Positions 1-10,541 of a DNA stretch of 64,000 bases are shown piece after piece. The notes beneath the pieces are model-generated. The model was given only the letters and a program-made list of their open reading frames with translations. It was not told the origin of the DNA and ran no database searches. The stretch spans positions 258,001 through 322,000 of the forward strand of contig NC_063079.1 in NCBI RefSeq assembly GCF_022605165.1, read 5' to 3'. This DNA is from Purpureocillium takamizusanense (Eukaryota; Ascomycota; Sordariomycetes; Hypocreales; Ophiocordycipitaceae). Within the stretch, counting starts at the first letter, position 1. Each line of letters opens with the position of its first letter. Both the position numbers and the translations under genes were made by a program.

Positions 1-925
1 CCTAGAAGGGTCTGATCCGCCATTTCCTCCAGAAGATGACCATAGTCATCATCATGGCTAGCCGTTTGCGCCTAGCACTACTCACCGAATCCACCTACTG
101 TTCTTGTGGGCTTCATAAGCTCCTATTTGGCCACGGCCCTTTTTGACTCTCTGGCACGGCTGGTCTTTTCTTACAGGACTCTAAAGGCGGGTTTGGGCGG
201 GCGTTCCTGCGTGTTGCTTCCGAATTGAACGGCATCTAGGGACGGACACACGTTTGCATGCTGCTCGCGGTATCTATCCATTTGTTCAAATGCAGAGGCT
301 ATGAACGCCAGAAATTTGAAGCACGGTGCGTAGCACGCGAGAAGTTGTGCGGCCCCGCAACCACCTGCAGCGCGTCGTCGACAAAGGTGCGGCCACTTGA
401 CACCACAGCCAGGGCTGAGTATCTATCTTACCATAGCATCACCTTGCCATGGCAACGGGAAATACAAACTGGCTACGCAGGCAAACATTTGAGGGAATGA
501 TGTCGTTGGCTGGCTCAAGACCAGGGACCTGACGTTGGTCTTGTGTTGTTGGCTCCCTGAACATGTCGCGAATCATCGTGAGTCGTCCACGCATATAACA
601 TAAGCATAACCTCGGTATTTCCTTACTTCTGCCAGAACAATCTTCCGTCTGGGGCGGGGATTCGAGTGTATAAATCTGGCGAATACGGACTTTGCCAAGG
701 TGACGTGGCATCGCATCCGTGCCCAGGTTTCAGTCGGACCAATCACTCGATTTCACGTACGTACGGGCGAATGCTCGTACCAATAGACCTCGCGCCGATT
801 GTGCACGATCTTACGATCTCAGCGAGTAGTCTGTGAGTATCGTCGCATCGCATTGCTACGGGATTCGGCCATCGAGTCGACGCGCTTATGACTGCCCCGC
901 CGACATTGTCGAAGACATCGCTGCC
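1..925. other. intergenic / upstream of flavin monooxygenase
   Basis: I see no gene here. Open frames are short, overlap on both strands and carry no recognisable motif. The right end is presumably the promoter of the monooxygenase that starts at 926. The left end may contain the edge of a gene lying outside the window, but nothing can be assigned. Confidence 0.5.
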
Positions 926-2760
926 ATGGAGCATATCGACACTGTTATAGTGGGAGCAGGTGAGTGTAAACCTGCCGGGTTACAGCTAGAGTGCTAACTT
1001 GACGAGGGTGGCATGGGCTGGCAATGGCAAAAGCCCACGTCGAAGCGCGTCCAGACGCTACTTTGTTGGTATTTGATACGGCAGCGACTGTGGGCGGTGT
1101 CTGGGCTGCGGAAAGACTGTACCCCGGTTTAAAGACAAATAATCTTGTCGGGACCTACGAGTTCTCGGATTTTCCCATGACCTTCGAGCAATTTGGCGTC
1201 AAGCCTGGACAGCATATTCCCGGACAAGTCGTGCACGACTACCTGACCGCATTCGCCAACAATTTCAACCTCATGCCTCGAATGCGGTTGAACCAAAAAG
1301 TACTCTCCGCGGAGCTTCTCAACGACGGCTCATGGCTCCTGAGACTGGTCTCTACAAAGAGTCATGGTGAAGGTCCAGTGCCAGAAACACTCGTCGCTAG
1401 CAAACTGGTCGTTGCCACTGGTCTTACGTCCGAACCTCAATGGCCAGTATTCGAAGGCCGTGAACATTTCAAGAGAGAGCTCTTTCACGCCAAAGAGTTG
1501 AAAGACCGCACCGATAGCATAGAGCGAGCCAAAAGCGTAGTGGTATTGGGCGGGAACAAGTCTGCGTGGGATACGTGCTTCTTCGCTGCAAAGTGTGGTG
1601 CACATGTCCACATGGTCATGAGACCGGGCGGCGGCGGCCCGAGCTGGGTTTGGCCACTTTTCTTCTCGCCCTTCAAAGTCTCCGTCCAGCGATTGGCCTC
1701 GACGCGATTCTTCACCTGGTTCGACCCATGCATCTGGAGCGAAGAGACCGGCTTGATAAGTTGGATTCGCGCTGGTCTTCACAACACCTGTGTTGGACGT
1801 TGGATCGTGTCCAAGTTTTGGAACTGCATCGGGAGCTTCGCCCACAAAGCCCATCGATACGACGATCATCCCGAGACGCGAAAGCTGAAGCCTTGGGTGA
1901 GCCCATTCTGGATGGGGAATTCCCTCAGCATCCATAACTACACGTCCTCTTGGTTTGAGCTTGTCCGACAAGGCCGAATCACTGTGCATATTGCAGACGT
2001 TGTTCGACTTTCTGAGGGTACGGTACACCTCTCCGATGGCGAAGACGTAGCTGCCGATGCCTTCGTCTGCTGTACAGGGTGGAAGACACGGCCTCCAATT
2101 CTCTTCCTGCCCGACGAGGTTGCCGGCATGATGTTACCTCGGCAAGGAAGGGAAGATGATCAAGAGCTATCAGATAGGGCACGAAGGGATGTCTTTGCCC
2201 GCATCCCGGCCCTGAAAGCCGGACCGAAGCGAACACTACCAGATGGAACAGTACAAGGTTCAAAGCATGCCGTCCCCGACAATACTGGCAGTCCTTATCG
2301 GCTATATCGCTTTCTCATTCCGCTCGATGAAAGGTCCCTCCAACACCGGAACATCGCATTCATCGGTTCCCACCTTGCGCTCAACGCCACCATGATAGCG
2401 CAGATTCAGGCTCTCTGGGTAACTGCATTTTTCATGAATGAGATTGATCATCTGAAGCCCAAAGTGATTGATCAAAAGGAAGTAAGGTACTCTGCATTTC
2501 TACACAGCGAATACGGCCGCATTAGACACCCGCACATCGCGGGTGGAGCCGGTGAGAGATGCCCAGACTTGGCTTTTGACTGTTTGCCATATATGGATCT
2601 CCTTCTCAGCGATCTCGGGTTGCACCAATTCAGGAAGTCAAGAGAGACGGGGATTTGGTCGGAGATCTTTCATCGTTATGGGCCGAGCGACTATGTCGGA
2701 CTGGTCCAAGAGTGGCTGTATTCAAGAGTCAAGACGGCCGGCGGCGATGGTCGTGGATGA
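926..2760 (+). CDS. FAD/NADPH flavin-containing monooxygenase, two exons
   Basis: Predicted class B flavin monooxygenase (FMO / Baeyer-Villiger-like), about 595 aa. Exons are 926-959 and 1007-2760. The intron starts GTGAGT, has a GCTAAC branch site and ends GAG. Splicing restores the N-terminal dinucleotide fold MEHIDTVIVGAGWHG (GxGxxG, residues 10-15), which the long second exon alone lacks. Further on are GGVWAAERLYPGL, typical of the family, and a second nucleotide-binding loop VVVLGGNKSAW near residue 190 for NADPH. A FEGREHF segment resembles the FMO/BVMO fingerprint but does not match it exactly. It converges with the aldolase homologue (197 bp apart). Neighbouring reductase, transporter and regulator genes suggest oxidation of a small organic substrate; the substrate is unknown. 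Family call is firm, role is inferred. Confidence 0.88.
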
Positions 2761-2956
2761 TATGTAGCCTATTTTGTATCGCCGCACATTGATGTACCGC
2801 TAGATAGCCCGATAAGCAGTCACTGTATTCATGTTACAGTCTCAATTACCGGTCGCCTTTTGCCACGTTTTCCATGTCGGCTTGTTCACCAGTGGCCTGG
2901 CTGTCATGTTTGCGTCCCGAAATCGAGCGCACATACAGTCAACGGCAACAAATGTA

Positions 2957-4339
2957 TCAAGTCTCCCGCAACTGCTTCAAGTGCTTTTTCTGGAGCAGTC
3001 GCCTTGCTGCGTCCTCGCTTAAAGGCTGTAGGGGAAGTCTGGGTGCCGAAGGGTATCCAAATTGCTGGTTCAGCAGGTACTTCACGCCGGCCACCTTAAC
3101 TCGAGGTTAGCGCCCCTTATGAGTGCTGGCTTGACGATCGAATTGGTGCGGGAGTTCAATACTGACACCGCCAGTTAATAATTCGGCTTCGGCCGAAGAG
3201 GCCTGCTCTTGGAGCCGTCGAGCCCGAGCCCAGTCCTGAGGGGTGTTGAGATTTTGTGTGCTACGCCACAATTCCATGGCGAAGGCCTAGTACGAGTGGT
3301 AAATCTGTGTCCCGTAAGTTAAGCACAATGAGTCGCCACTTACGGGAAGGACGTTTGGTATGGGGCTGATGGCTCCGGAGGACCCAACTGCGACAGATGG
3401 CAGCAGGAAGTCGATGAATCCGGCCAGTGTCCTGAAGGAATCGTCCAGGAGGCTTGTGACCCTTGATACCTTCCCGACATTACCGCAGCTGTAAGGAAAC
3501 GTCAGAAATTGTCACGAAAGAGGGTGTGCAAGCATATGGTAGGTCCCTACGACAACATAACGCCGCGCACATTTGGGGCTGTCGTCGCAATGTCCACAAT
3601 GTCGTCGCTTGTAAGATCAATGCCGCCCGCGACCGGTGGGTAGTTGTATATGACTCTGCATCATGGCGATTCTTGTAAGTGAAATGACATCAATGTGCGT
3701 GACGCAGCGCCGCTACTAGACGGAGACACGAATGGAGTAAATGACGTACACTGGCACCGGCGACTTTGAGGCCACATCAGTGAAGAAGGTCTTGATGGCG
3801 GATGGGTTCGCTTTCAATGCAGCGGCAAAATAGCTTGGTGCGATCACGAGCACAAAGTCGGCGCCAGCGGCTGCAGCGTCTTGAGAGAAGTGAATCGTCT
3901 CCCGAGTACTCGTCGCTCCTACACCAGCTACAATTGGTGTTTCGTGAAGGTTGTTTTCGTCAAGTGCAGAACGCAAAGCCCGGATCAGCTCAATACGCTC
4001 CTGGCGATCCTATGGTCGTGTTATTGGCTGACTTTAGCGCGTCCTTAGAGCAGGGAATACCAAATGCGCAGCCTCGCCGATTGTGGCAGAGACAACGGGA
4101 ATGACTCCCGGCTTGGTGACATCTTCAATATTTCCAATCAGCAAATACATCCTCTACTGATGCATCAATTGAGGGCGAGTTCGTTACAGAGAGCATGCTT
4201 CACGTAGGAGTCAATGTCTGATCAGTGTTAACAACGCGCGACGCTATGTCGTGGACGGGTGACACTTGCCTAACTCGTCCGCATCATTGAAGAAAGCAGG
4301 CAAGGGGGCATAGAGTCCGGAGGGAAGAGACTTGGCCAT
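2957..4339 (-). CDS. DapA/HOGA-family aldolase homologue, eight exons, catalytic Lys replaced
   Basis: Member of the dihydrodipicolinate synthase / 4-hydroxy-2-oxoglutarate aldolase family, about 309 aa. It is seen only after splicing: 4270-4339, 4188-4217, 4061-4122, 3750-4009, 3551-3655, 3344-3488, 3167-3286 and 2957-3094 (read right to left). All junctions keep frame, and the first intron is GC-AG (GCAAGT donor). The protein begins MAKSLPSGLYAPLPAFFND. It keeps SATIGEAAHL (the substrate-binding TT/GE loop region), GATSTRET, DAAAAGADFVLVIAPSYF, and VVIYNYPPVAGGIDL with the conserved Tyr. At the Schiff-base lysine position (usual fungal form GVKLTC) it reads GVMLSC, with the Met codon at 3556-3558. 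It may therefore be a pseudo-enzyme or have altered chemistry. Length is normal and no stop interrupts it. Family call is strong; activity is doubtful. Confidence 0.82.
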
Positions 4340-5315
4340 GTTGGGCGATTTCGACTGGGACTCAACAGTTGCCTGCTCGACTAGGGGGTTTAGGAAGATG
4401 AGGCTTTTGATATACGGTCATACGAAGGCACCATTGCCTGGGTATTTATGAAACTTTGAGTTTATCCGCCTAACGAGGATTTCTTGGTCGTTGGAGCAGC
4501 GAACCTATAGGCTCATCCAAGAAGCACGCGAGGGCCGGGGGTGGTGAAGCAATGCATCACATCGTGACATCTGCAGCCCATATGCTATTACAGGCTGCCC
4601 CTACAGGTGGCAGTAAGATTCTCCGTAGGTGCTGCGAGGTTGAATTACAGCGCCACGTCCGGGCGTTCCGGGAAGCTGAAGCGCCCCGCGTTAGGCCCAG
4701 GCCTTCTGAAGATGCCGTCCCCCGGCTCCGCTGCTAACGACGTGAGGTGTGAAAGACGGAGCACGGGCAGAAGGGGGGGGGGCAATGGCGGGGAAGACGG
4801 CAGGCACGGCAAAGTCTTTTGGTTACCGGTTTTAATGATGCATTGTGTAATACCATCAATGTCACAGGATTAATAACCGGCAGTTTCCTATCGTCCTTTC
4901 CATATCCGACTACGAAGCTCCAAAGAGTAATTATCAAGCAGGGAAATTGACAAAGCAATTGAAGCTATGACGACTGCGGCGGCGGGCGTGCAGTTTCACT
5001 CGTATGTCAGTCCCAGCACTGAGCTGTAGGATCATGATAAATAGCGCCGTAGCAGGCGCGTCTAGTGCAAGGGAGAATAGTTCAGCAACCACATCCACGT
5101 TACCACCACACCACATCGTGTCAAAGCAAACTCAAAAGCCGCCAATTGGCTACTTCGAACACCTCAGCTCCTGCGTGCAACACTATTAAAGGTGAGCTCA
5201 TCCCCTCTAGGTGACATCACTTCACCCAACGCTGAACCCATCGGAAGCTCTCGGCTCTACTTTGTGCTCTTTCATTAGACGCGGAGTACACAATCAGCAA
5301 GATCACCAGAACACA
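4340..5315. other. divergent intergenic region between aldolase homologue and NmrA-like gene
   Basis: About 1 kb with no supported gene. It should hold the two divergent promoters. A G homopolymer lies near 4775. Short frames here overlap on both strands and show no motif. Confidence 0.5.
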
Positions 5316-6242
5316 ATGGTTTCTGCAGTAGGCCGAAAGATCGCGATTACCGGCGCCAGCGGCCAGGTTGGCAAGCCTACCATCGAGGGTCTCCTCAAGC
5401 ACGGCGTCCATACCATTACCGCCATTCAGCGAGAAGGGGCTACCAGCACCTTCCCGGACGGAGTGATCGTCAAAAAGGGCAACCTCGAGGATGAAGAGTT
5501 CCTCGCTGAAGTGCTCAAGGGCCAAGATGCTCTCGTCCTGATGCCTCCCCTGCCCCAGCTTGTCAGCCTCCAGGAGCCTGCCATTCGCGCCGCCGCAAAG
5601 GTCGGCGTGCCCTACATCTTCCCGTCCGAATTTGGCCCTGATCCCTTTGCCGGCCAACTCACAGACGAGAATGGCCTCCTCATTGCGAAGAAGGGCATCC
5701 GCGACTTGATTGAGAGCCTCGGTGTCAGCAGCTGGGTCTCTATCGCCGTCGGCCCGTGGCTCGACGGCGGTTTCGGTGCTGGTCTCTGGGGCGTTGACCC
5801 CAAGGCTCGCAAGGCGACCATCTGGCGCGGCGCCGAGGCCAAGACAAACACGGCGAGCATCGCCCATACTGGCCAGGCCGTTGCAGCCACGCTGGGTCTT
5901 CCCGAGGCCGATCTCGCCAGGTACAAGAACAAGGGCGTGTATGCGCCGTCGTTCCACGTCACCCAGCGGGAGATCCTCGACGCCGTCCAGCGTGCCACGG
6001 GGACGACTGACAAGGACTGGGACATTACCACGCGGGATGTGAACGATGTGGCCAAGGAGTACGAGGAGAAGATCAGCCAGGGAGATGGTGTGGCACCATT
6101 TACAAAGTTTTTTGTCACGCATTTCTTGGACGGCCATGGCGGTGACTTCCAGCACAAGGTAAATGCGGCGGAGCTGGCCAAGCTGGAGGGGTTGGGCCTC
6201 CAGAAGGAGACCATTGAACAAGTCATCAAGGATGCGCTGTAG
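5316..6242 (+). CDS. NmrA-like / isoflavone-reductase-like NAD(P)-binding protein
   Basis: Atypical short-chain dehydrogenase of the NmrA / isoflavone reductase type, 308 aa, intronless. An N-terminal Rossmann motif ITGASGQVGKPTIEGLL (GxxGxxG) follows the start. The family signature YIFPSEFGPDPF lies near residue 110. The open frame extends upstream to 5211, but I choose the ATG at 5316, preceded by AACACA, because it puts the Rossmann motif about 10 residues from the start as usual. Members are NAD(P)H-dependent reductases or redox sensors. Substrate cannot be read from sequence. It sits between the aldolase homologue and an MFS transporter, consistent with a small metabolic cluster. The long opposite-strand open frame covering this gene is a GC-bias shadow. 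Confidence 0.9.
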   Translation: MVSAVGRKIAITGASGQVGKPTIEGLLKHGVHTITAIQREGATSTFPDGVIVKKGNLEDEEFLAEVLKGQDALVLMPPLPQLVSLQEPAIRAAAKVGVPYIFPSEFGPDPFAGQLTDENGLLIAKKGIRDLIESLGVSSWVSIAVGPWLDGGFGAGLWGVDPKARKATIWRGAEAKTNTASIAHTGQAVAATLGLPEADLARYKNKGVYAPSFHVTQREILDAVQRATGTTDKDWDITTRDVNDVAKEYEEKISQGDGVAPFTKFFVTHFLDGHGGDFQHKVNAAELAKLEGLGLQKETIEQVIKDAL

Positions 6243-6445
6243 CAAGAGCTTCTTGTCTTATCTTGCCGCCCATAGATATCTTGTAGTTTATTACTAAATT
6301 GATTCTCTTATTGAAGGATACGAGTTCTTGAAAGCCCCAAAGCCGTTCTCCTTGCTTTCTTTCGCATGTCGCCATTACTGCTCTCGTCTAAGGTCTATGA
6401 CACTGTTACTTATCGACCTAACTGCCAGGCACATCTATTCCATCC

Positions 6446-7738
6446 TCATGCCTTGACGCGCATAACGAAGCCAGTTTGTGCCACCCGTGCCGCCAAGGCT
6501 ATTAAAGCGCCGACCAGGATCGACGACGCCGCAAACATTTGCGCGCCGAAATAGCTCCCGTTGTCCTTGCGGATCAATACCCCACAGATTGCCGGGCCCG
6601 TGAGATTGGCGAAACTGACAAAGCCCAAGATCATTCCCACCCTCGTCCCAGTCCGATTTGGATCGGGAGTCATTGTCGTCGCCACTCCTGGGAAAAGAGC
6701 CTGTAGCGCAGCGGCGATGAATCCGTAGATTACGGCAAAGACAAAGAGGCCCGCCTTCGATGCCACAGCAGCCCAGCAGTACATGAGCAGACTTGCCAGA
6801 AGGCTCAGAGGTATCAGGACATTGAATCGGCCAGTCCATTTGTCCGCGACAACCGTCGGCAGGACCCGTCCGAGAATGCCAACGCCGTTGAGCACCATCA
6901 ACAGATAGACAGGCTGCGCAACACCGATCTGATCTCGGGCAAACGTTCCCAAATAGAAGAAGGCCAAATAAAGTCCCCAGAAGTTGAGAAACATACTGAG
7001 CGAAAAGAATATGAATGGAAGCTCGAGAAAAGCCGATACATCAATCCACGGTCCGCTCGTCCTGGGTGCGAGTCGTGGTTTGAACCACAAGAGGCAAGGG
7101 ACATAGGTTGAGAGCATGATAAAGGCCGAAATCCTAACGGCCCATGGGAAGCCGACAGCATGATTGATGCTCAACCAATGGATCAGGACTGGATACACGA
7201 GGCCGCCCACCGCCGCACCAGCCGCTGCTAGGCCAACAGCAACAGACCGGCGCTTTTCGAAATATTGAGAGAGAACAGCGAGAGCCGGACAGAATGTGGC
7301 GCCATTGCCCAAGCCCAAGCAAACGGACTGTGCCAAGAAGATTTGCCAATAGGTCTTGCAGAAAGAGGTCATCAAGAGGCCGAGTACCTGCAGGAACACT
7401 CCGCAGAAAAAGACGGGTCGGAAATATCCTGCGTCGGTCAAGCGTCCCGCAGGTACCCCGATAAAGAACAAGAGGAAAACCTGGACGCTGCCGATCCATG
7501 ATATGGACGACTCAGACTCGTTCAAAGTCTCAGTGTAGTGTTGCTGGAAGATTCCGTAGCCGTTTGCGACGCCCCAGGTGTTGAAGAAGACGATGTGAAC
7601 CAGGAGAACATGGAGCCAAGCGACAAACCCCCCATCTGGGACGGGATCTCCTTGTTGAGGTTCCGAATGATGTCTAAGCCGCGCACCATTTTCTTCTGAT
7701 TCCTGCTCAATAGCAGGCTCGCGCTTCTCTGTGCGCAT
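6446..7738 (-). CDS. MFS monocarboxylate-type transporter
   Basis: Major facilitator superfamily permease of the fungal monocarboxylate (MCT/MCH) type, 430 aa, single exon. After a charged, cytosolic N-terminus it has PDGGFVAWLHVLLVHIVFFN, the DGG(F/Y)-W-V motif that opens TM1 in MCT proteins. About 12 hydrophobic segments follow, with a central loop near residues 210-230, and GVPAGRLTD matches the loop-2/3 RxTD-type signature. It probably moves a carboxylate or related small acid across the plasma membrane. It shares a 1 kb divergent upstream region with the Zn2Cys6 gene at 8717, which makes it a likely target of that regulator. The specific cargo is unknown. Confidence 0.92.
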   Translation of the reverse strand: MRTEKREPAIEQESEENGARLRHHSEPQQGDPVPDGGFVAWLHVLLVHIVFFNTWGVANGYGIFQQHYTETLNESESSISWIGSVQVFLLFFIGVPAGRLTDAGYFRPVFFCGVFLQVLGLLMTSFCKTYWQIFLAQSVCLGLGNGATFCPALAVLSQYFEKRRSVAVGLAAAGAAVGGLVYPVLIHWLSINHAVGFPWAVRISAFIMLSTYVPCLLWFKPRLAPRTSGPWIDVSAFLELPFIFFSLSMFLNFWGLYLAFFYLGTFARDQIGVAQPVYLLMVLNGVGILGRVLPTVVADKWTGRFNVLIPLSLLASLLMYCWAAVASKAGLFVFAVIYGFIAAALQALFPGVATTMTPDPNRTGTRVGMILGFVSFANLTGPAICGVLIRKDNGSYFGAQMFAASSILVGALIALAARVAQTGFVMRVKA

Positions 7739-8716
7739 TGTTGGAGGAGGAGGGGGGGGGGGGCTATCGTTGGTTCAAGTGCCGGCGTTCAGGGGGAAGG
7801 GTTGCCTGTACAAGCAGGTAGTCGGGCTTTCGAAGTTGATCGTCCGAACTGAGAATGTATCCCATCCTATCGACTGGTACTCTGCGCCCCATGTCGTATT
7901 TGTGGTGTTCCTGCGCCTCGGTTAAGTATCCTACATTCTGGGATGGAGTCCACCCGCTTCCGTTATACCCGCCATAGCCGCTCACTCCGTTTCACCGCTT
8001 GCTCGTAGATCAGCGGTAAACCGAATTCTGTCCGGACATTGCCAAACTAGGTAGCTATTCGTTCGTTGGTGACACGTGACAATTCTCACAGCGATAATGG
8101 TGCGTTCGAGCGGGAAGCTCCATGTTGACACGAGCAAAGAGCAAAGTCGTTGAAGCGAAATCCAGCGCCAGTTCCCGCGACAAGCACAACACAGCTACTC
8201 TGAGAATGGGTCGTCGCCCACCGAAAGCGCTCTACGAAGCATATCCAAGCTTGGACAAGCGTGGACCGCGAAAACTTGCCCCAGTCTCAGCAAGTCGTCA
8301 GCTCAGTTGATGAATTTGCACAAGGCGCAAACCTCCCGATTCACTGCTTCATTCTCCTACCCTATGACAGATGGTGTAGTTGGCGGCTTCTTGGCTTCCT
8401 TGGGGAGAGTTTTGCCCCACATGTCTTTCATACTCCGGATCCGCCGGTGAAGAGGCGGACGGGAACTTGGCAAGCCACGGCGGGTGTTCCCCGGAGCGAA
8501 ATAGCTGCTTCGTGCTAGTAGCTCACCACGAGACGAGGCGCAACTACGGGGATTCGTCATGTCGCCCTTCACGTCAATCAACCTGGCGAGGTCTTTCAAC
8601 GGCCTCCGTGCGTCAGGCCCACCCGTCCTTCGACTGGATCGACATTTGAGAGGCCGCTTTGTCGTGTGATATAGAAGCGGCCCTCACGGACCGACACATC
8701 TTTGCCGACCGCAGGC
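7739..8716. promoter_or_regulatory. divergent promoter region, transporter / Zn2Cys6 regulator
   Basis: A 978 bp region between two divergent starts (7738 minus and 8717 plus). It contains a long G run near 7751-7762 and no supported gene. Common regulation of the two flanking genes is inferred from the arrangement only; no binding site was identified with confidence. Confidence 0.45.
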
Positions 8717-10396
8717 ATGTCCACCACGACGGACCAGCGCGCGCCCCGCGTGCAGGGTCGGAAGCGTTCAAAGCTCGCCTGTGAGCCCTGCAGGGAGCTC
8801 AAGCGCAAATGCGACGGCGCTCATCCGTGCGGGGCCTGTCTGAGGTTCGAGTACGATTGCACATATCAGAAACCCTCCGGCAAGAGGAAGAGAGCCGCCG
8901 AGCAGCAGCAGCCGTGCGAACCCGCCCAGTCATCAGTGTCGTCACAGCAAGACTCATGGAGTCCGCTCAATGGCAGAGTCGCATCCGGCGCCAACAACTC
9001 ATCCAACAACCTTCGTTCCGTGGAAGCCAATTCGGGGTCAGCTTTCTTGAGGAGACTGGCCCTGAGACTAGACCCCAAAAATGCGCCTCGTATGCACACG
9101 TTTGCTTGGAATGCCTTTCTTGGTGCGAGGGGGTCGACGAATGCAGCAGTCGCACAACCCATCACCAATACGCTGCCCCAGGTCGAAATGGGACGTCTTG
9201 CTTCCGTCTATTTCAGCAAGGTTGATCCCGTCTACGGGTTCATGGACCGTCAGCGCATCGAAGGGCTCATTGTTCGGAGATGGACCACATCAACAGTCAA
9301 CAAGTTCGAAGAAGCTATCCTGTGTGGCATAGCAAGCCTGGGGTGCCTGTTCTCTCAGGTTGAGCCAACAAAGGCGGAGCTTGACTTGGTCGAATCGGCA
9401 AGAGTGATACTTGAGCAATCCATCTCCGAGGACCCCACGGCCACAAGCATCACCGCGTGGCTGTTACGTGCCATTTATCTGAGAGTTGTGGGGACCCATC
9501 ACGCTGCCTGGATGGCAAGTTGCATGGTCCTTCACATGCTGGAAGCGGCCGGCCTGCACTGCGAACCAACAAGCGAGTCTGTGCTCGCAGTACCAGCAGA
9601 GGCAGTCGACCCAGAAACGCGCCGGAGGCTCATGGCTGTCGCACAGCACCTCAACATCTGGATGTCGTTCGATATGGGCCGCTCCAGGGTCTCGCTGTAC
9701 AACGAGAGCATGGTGGTGCCTGCTGCGCGAGAAGGGGACAAGACGGGCGAGCTCATGGAACTGCTTCCGTACTCCGCAGAGCTTGACCCGCAGAAAGCAC
9801 CCGAGGCTTCCGATCTGATAGCTGCTCTCTCGGCCGTCATGGAGCGGGTTCACACGATCCCACCGTCTACTCTTGCTCAGTGTAACTTGGCTCTGTGTCT
9901 CTGCCGCCGGTTGCAGTCGACAAATGTCTCCTTCACCGGGGCTATGATGGACAAAATACTCAACCTCACTGCAAAGGGAATAACCGCTGCTCAAGAACTT
10001 CTGGACGCACGGTCTCCCTGGCACCACATGGCGAATATACCATTCCAGACTGTCTGCGTGCTTCTTGCATTTGACAGCCTCTCATCGATAGCCCAGTTGA
10101 AGGACGCAATGCAATGCCTGAGCAACGTTGCGGCCATCTACAAAACTGACGCCACAAGGGAAGCACTCACAACTGCCTCCTTGCTCATGCTGTTGCATCA
10201 AAGATGGAAAGAGAGGGGAGCCTCAGAAATGGACAAGTTGACCAAGCTATTCCCGGTCTTTGCACCCGACGCAGTCGATGATGAATCGCTCTCCTGGAGG
10301 CCGGAGGACACTTCTTGGCTGGATAGTATCGCCGGGGAATTTTATAACCTCGACTATGCCGACATCGACCAACTACTGTTCCCCACACATTCATAG
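8717..10396 (+). CDS. Zn2Cys6 fungal transcription factor
   Basis: Binuclear zinc cluster regulator, 559 aa, intronless. The DNA-binding domain CEPCRELKRKC-DGAHPCGAC-LRFEYDC (C-x2-C-x6-C-x5-C-x2-C-x6-C) begins near residue 22 and is followed by the basic linker SGKRKR. A glutamine/serine-rich segment comes next, then a fungal-specific middle homology region (about residues 140-400). The frame is open from 8702, but the codon there is TTG, so I use the ATG at 8717. It lies next to the MFS transporter, NmrA-like protein, aldolase homologue and monooxygenase and is the probable pathway-specific regulator of that group. It converges on the CorA-like gene with only 145 bp between stops. Confidence 0.93.
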   Translation: MSTTTDQRAPRVQGRKRSKLACEPCRELKRKCDGAHPCGACLRFEYDCTYQKPSGKRKRAAEQQQPCEPAQSSVSSQQDSWSPLNGRVASGANNSSNNLRSVEANSGSAFLRRLALRLDPKNAPRMHTFAWNAFLGARGSTNAAVAQPITNTLPQVEMGRLASVYFSKVDPVYGFMDRQRIEGLIVRRWTTSTVNKFEEAILCGIASLGCLFSQVEPTKAELDLVESARVILEQSISEDPTATSITAWLLRAIYLRVVGTHHAAWMASCMVLHMLEAAGLHCEPTSESVLAVPAEAVDPETRRRLMAVAQHLNIWMSFDMGRSRVSLYNESMVVPAAREGDKTGELMELLPYSAELDPQKAPEASDLIAALSAVMERVHTIPPSTLAQCNLALCLCRRLQSTNVSFTGAMMDKILNLTAKGITAAQELLDARSPWHHMANIPFQTVCVLLAFDSLSSIAQLKDAMQCLSNVAAIYKTDATREALTTASLLMLLHQRWKERGASEMDKLTKLFPVFAPDAVDDESLSWRPEDTSWLDSIAGEFYNLDYADIDQLLFPTHS

Positions 10397-10541
10397 TATC
10401 GGCCTCGTGTCATGGCCGCGGCTATCACGTTCTAGACGGAGCCGGAGAAAATTCTTTCATCCATGGCAATCCGAGCGTGTCATCGATCGACTGGTGTTTG
10501 GGGTCATGATATTTATTGTATTTAATCAAGATGTAGCCCTC

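Noticed and set aside
5217..6245. 342-codon open frame on the minus strand opposite the NmrA-like gene
   Set aside because: It mirrors a real gene with strong third-position GC bias, has no motif and low-complexity composition.
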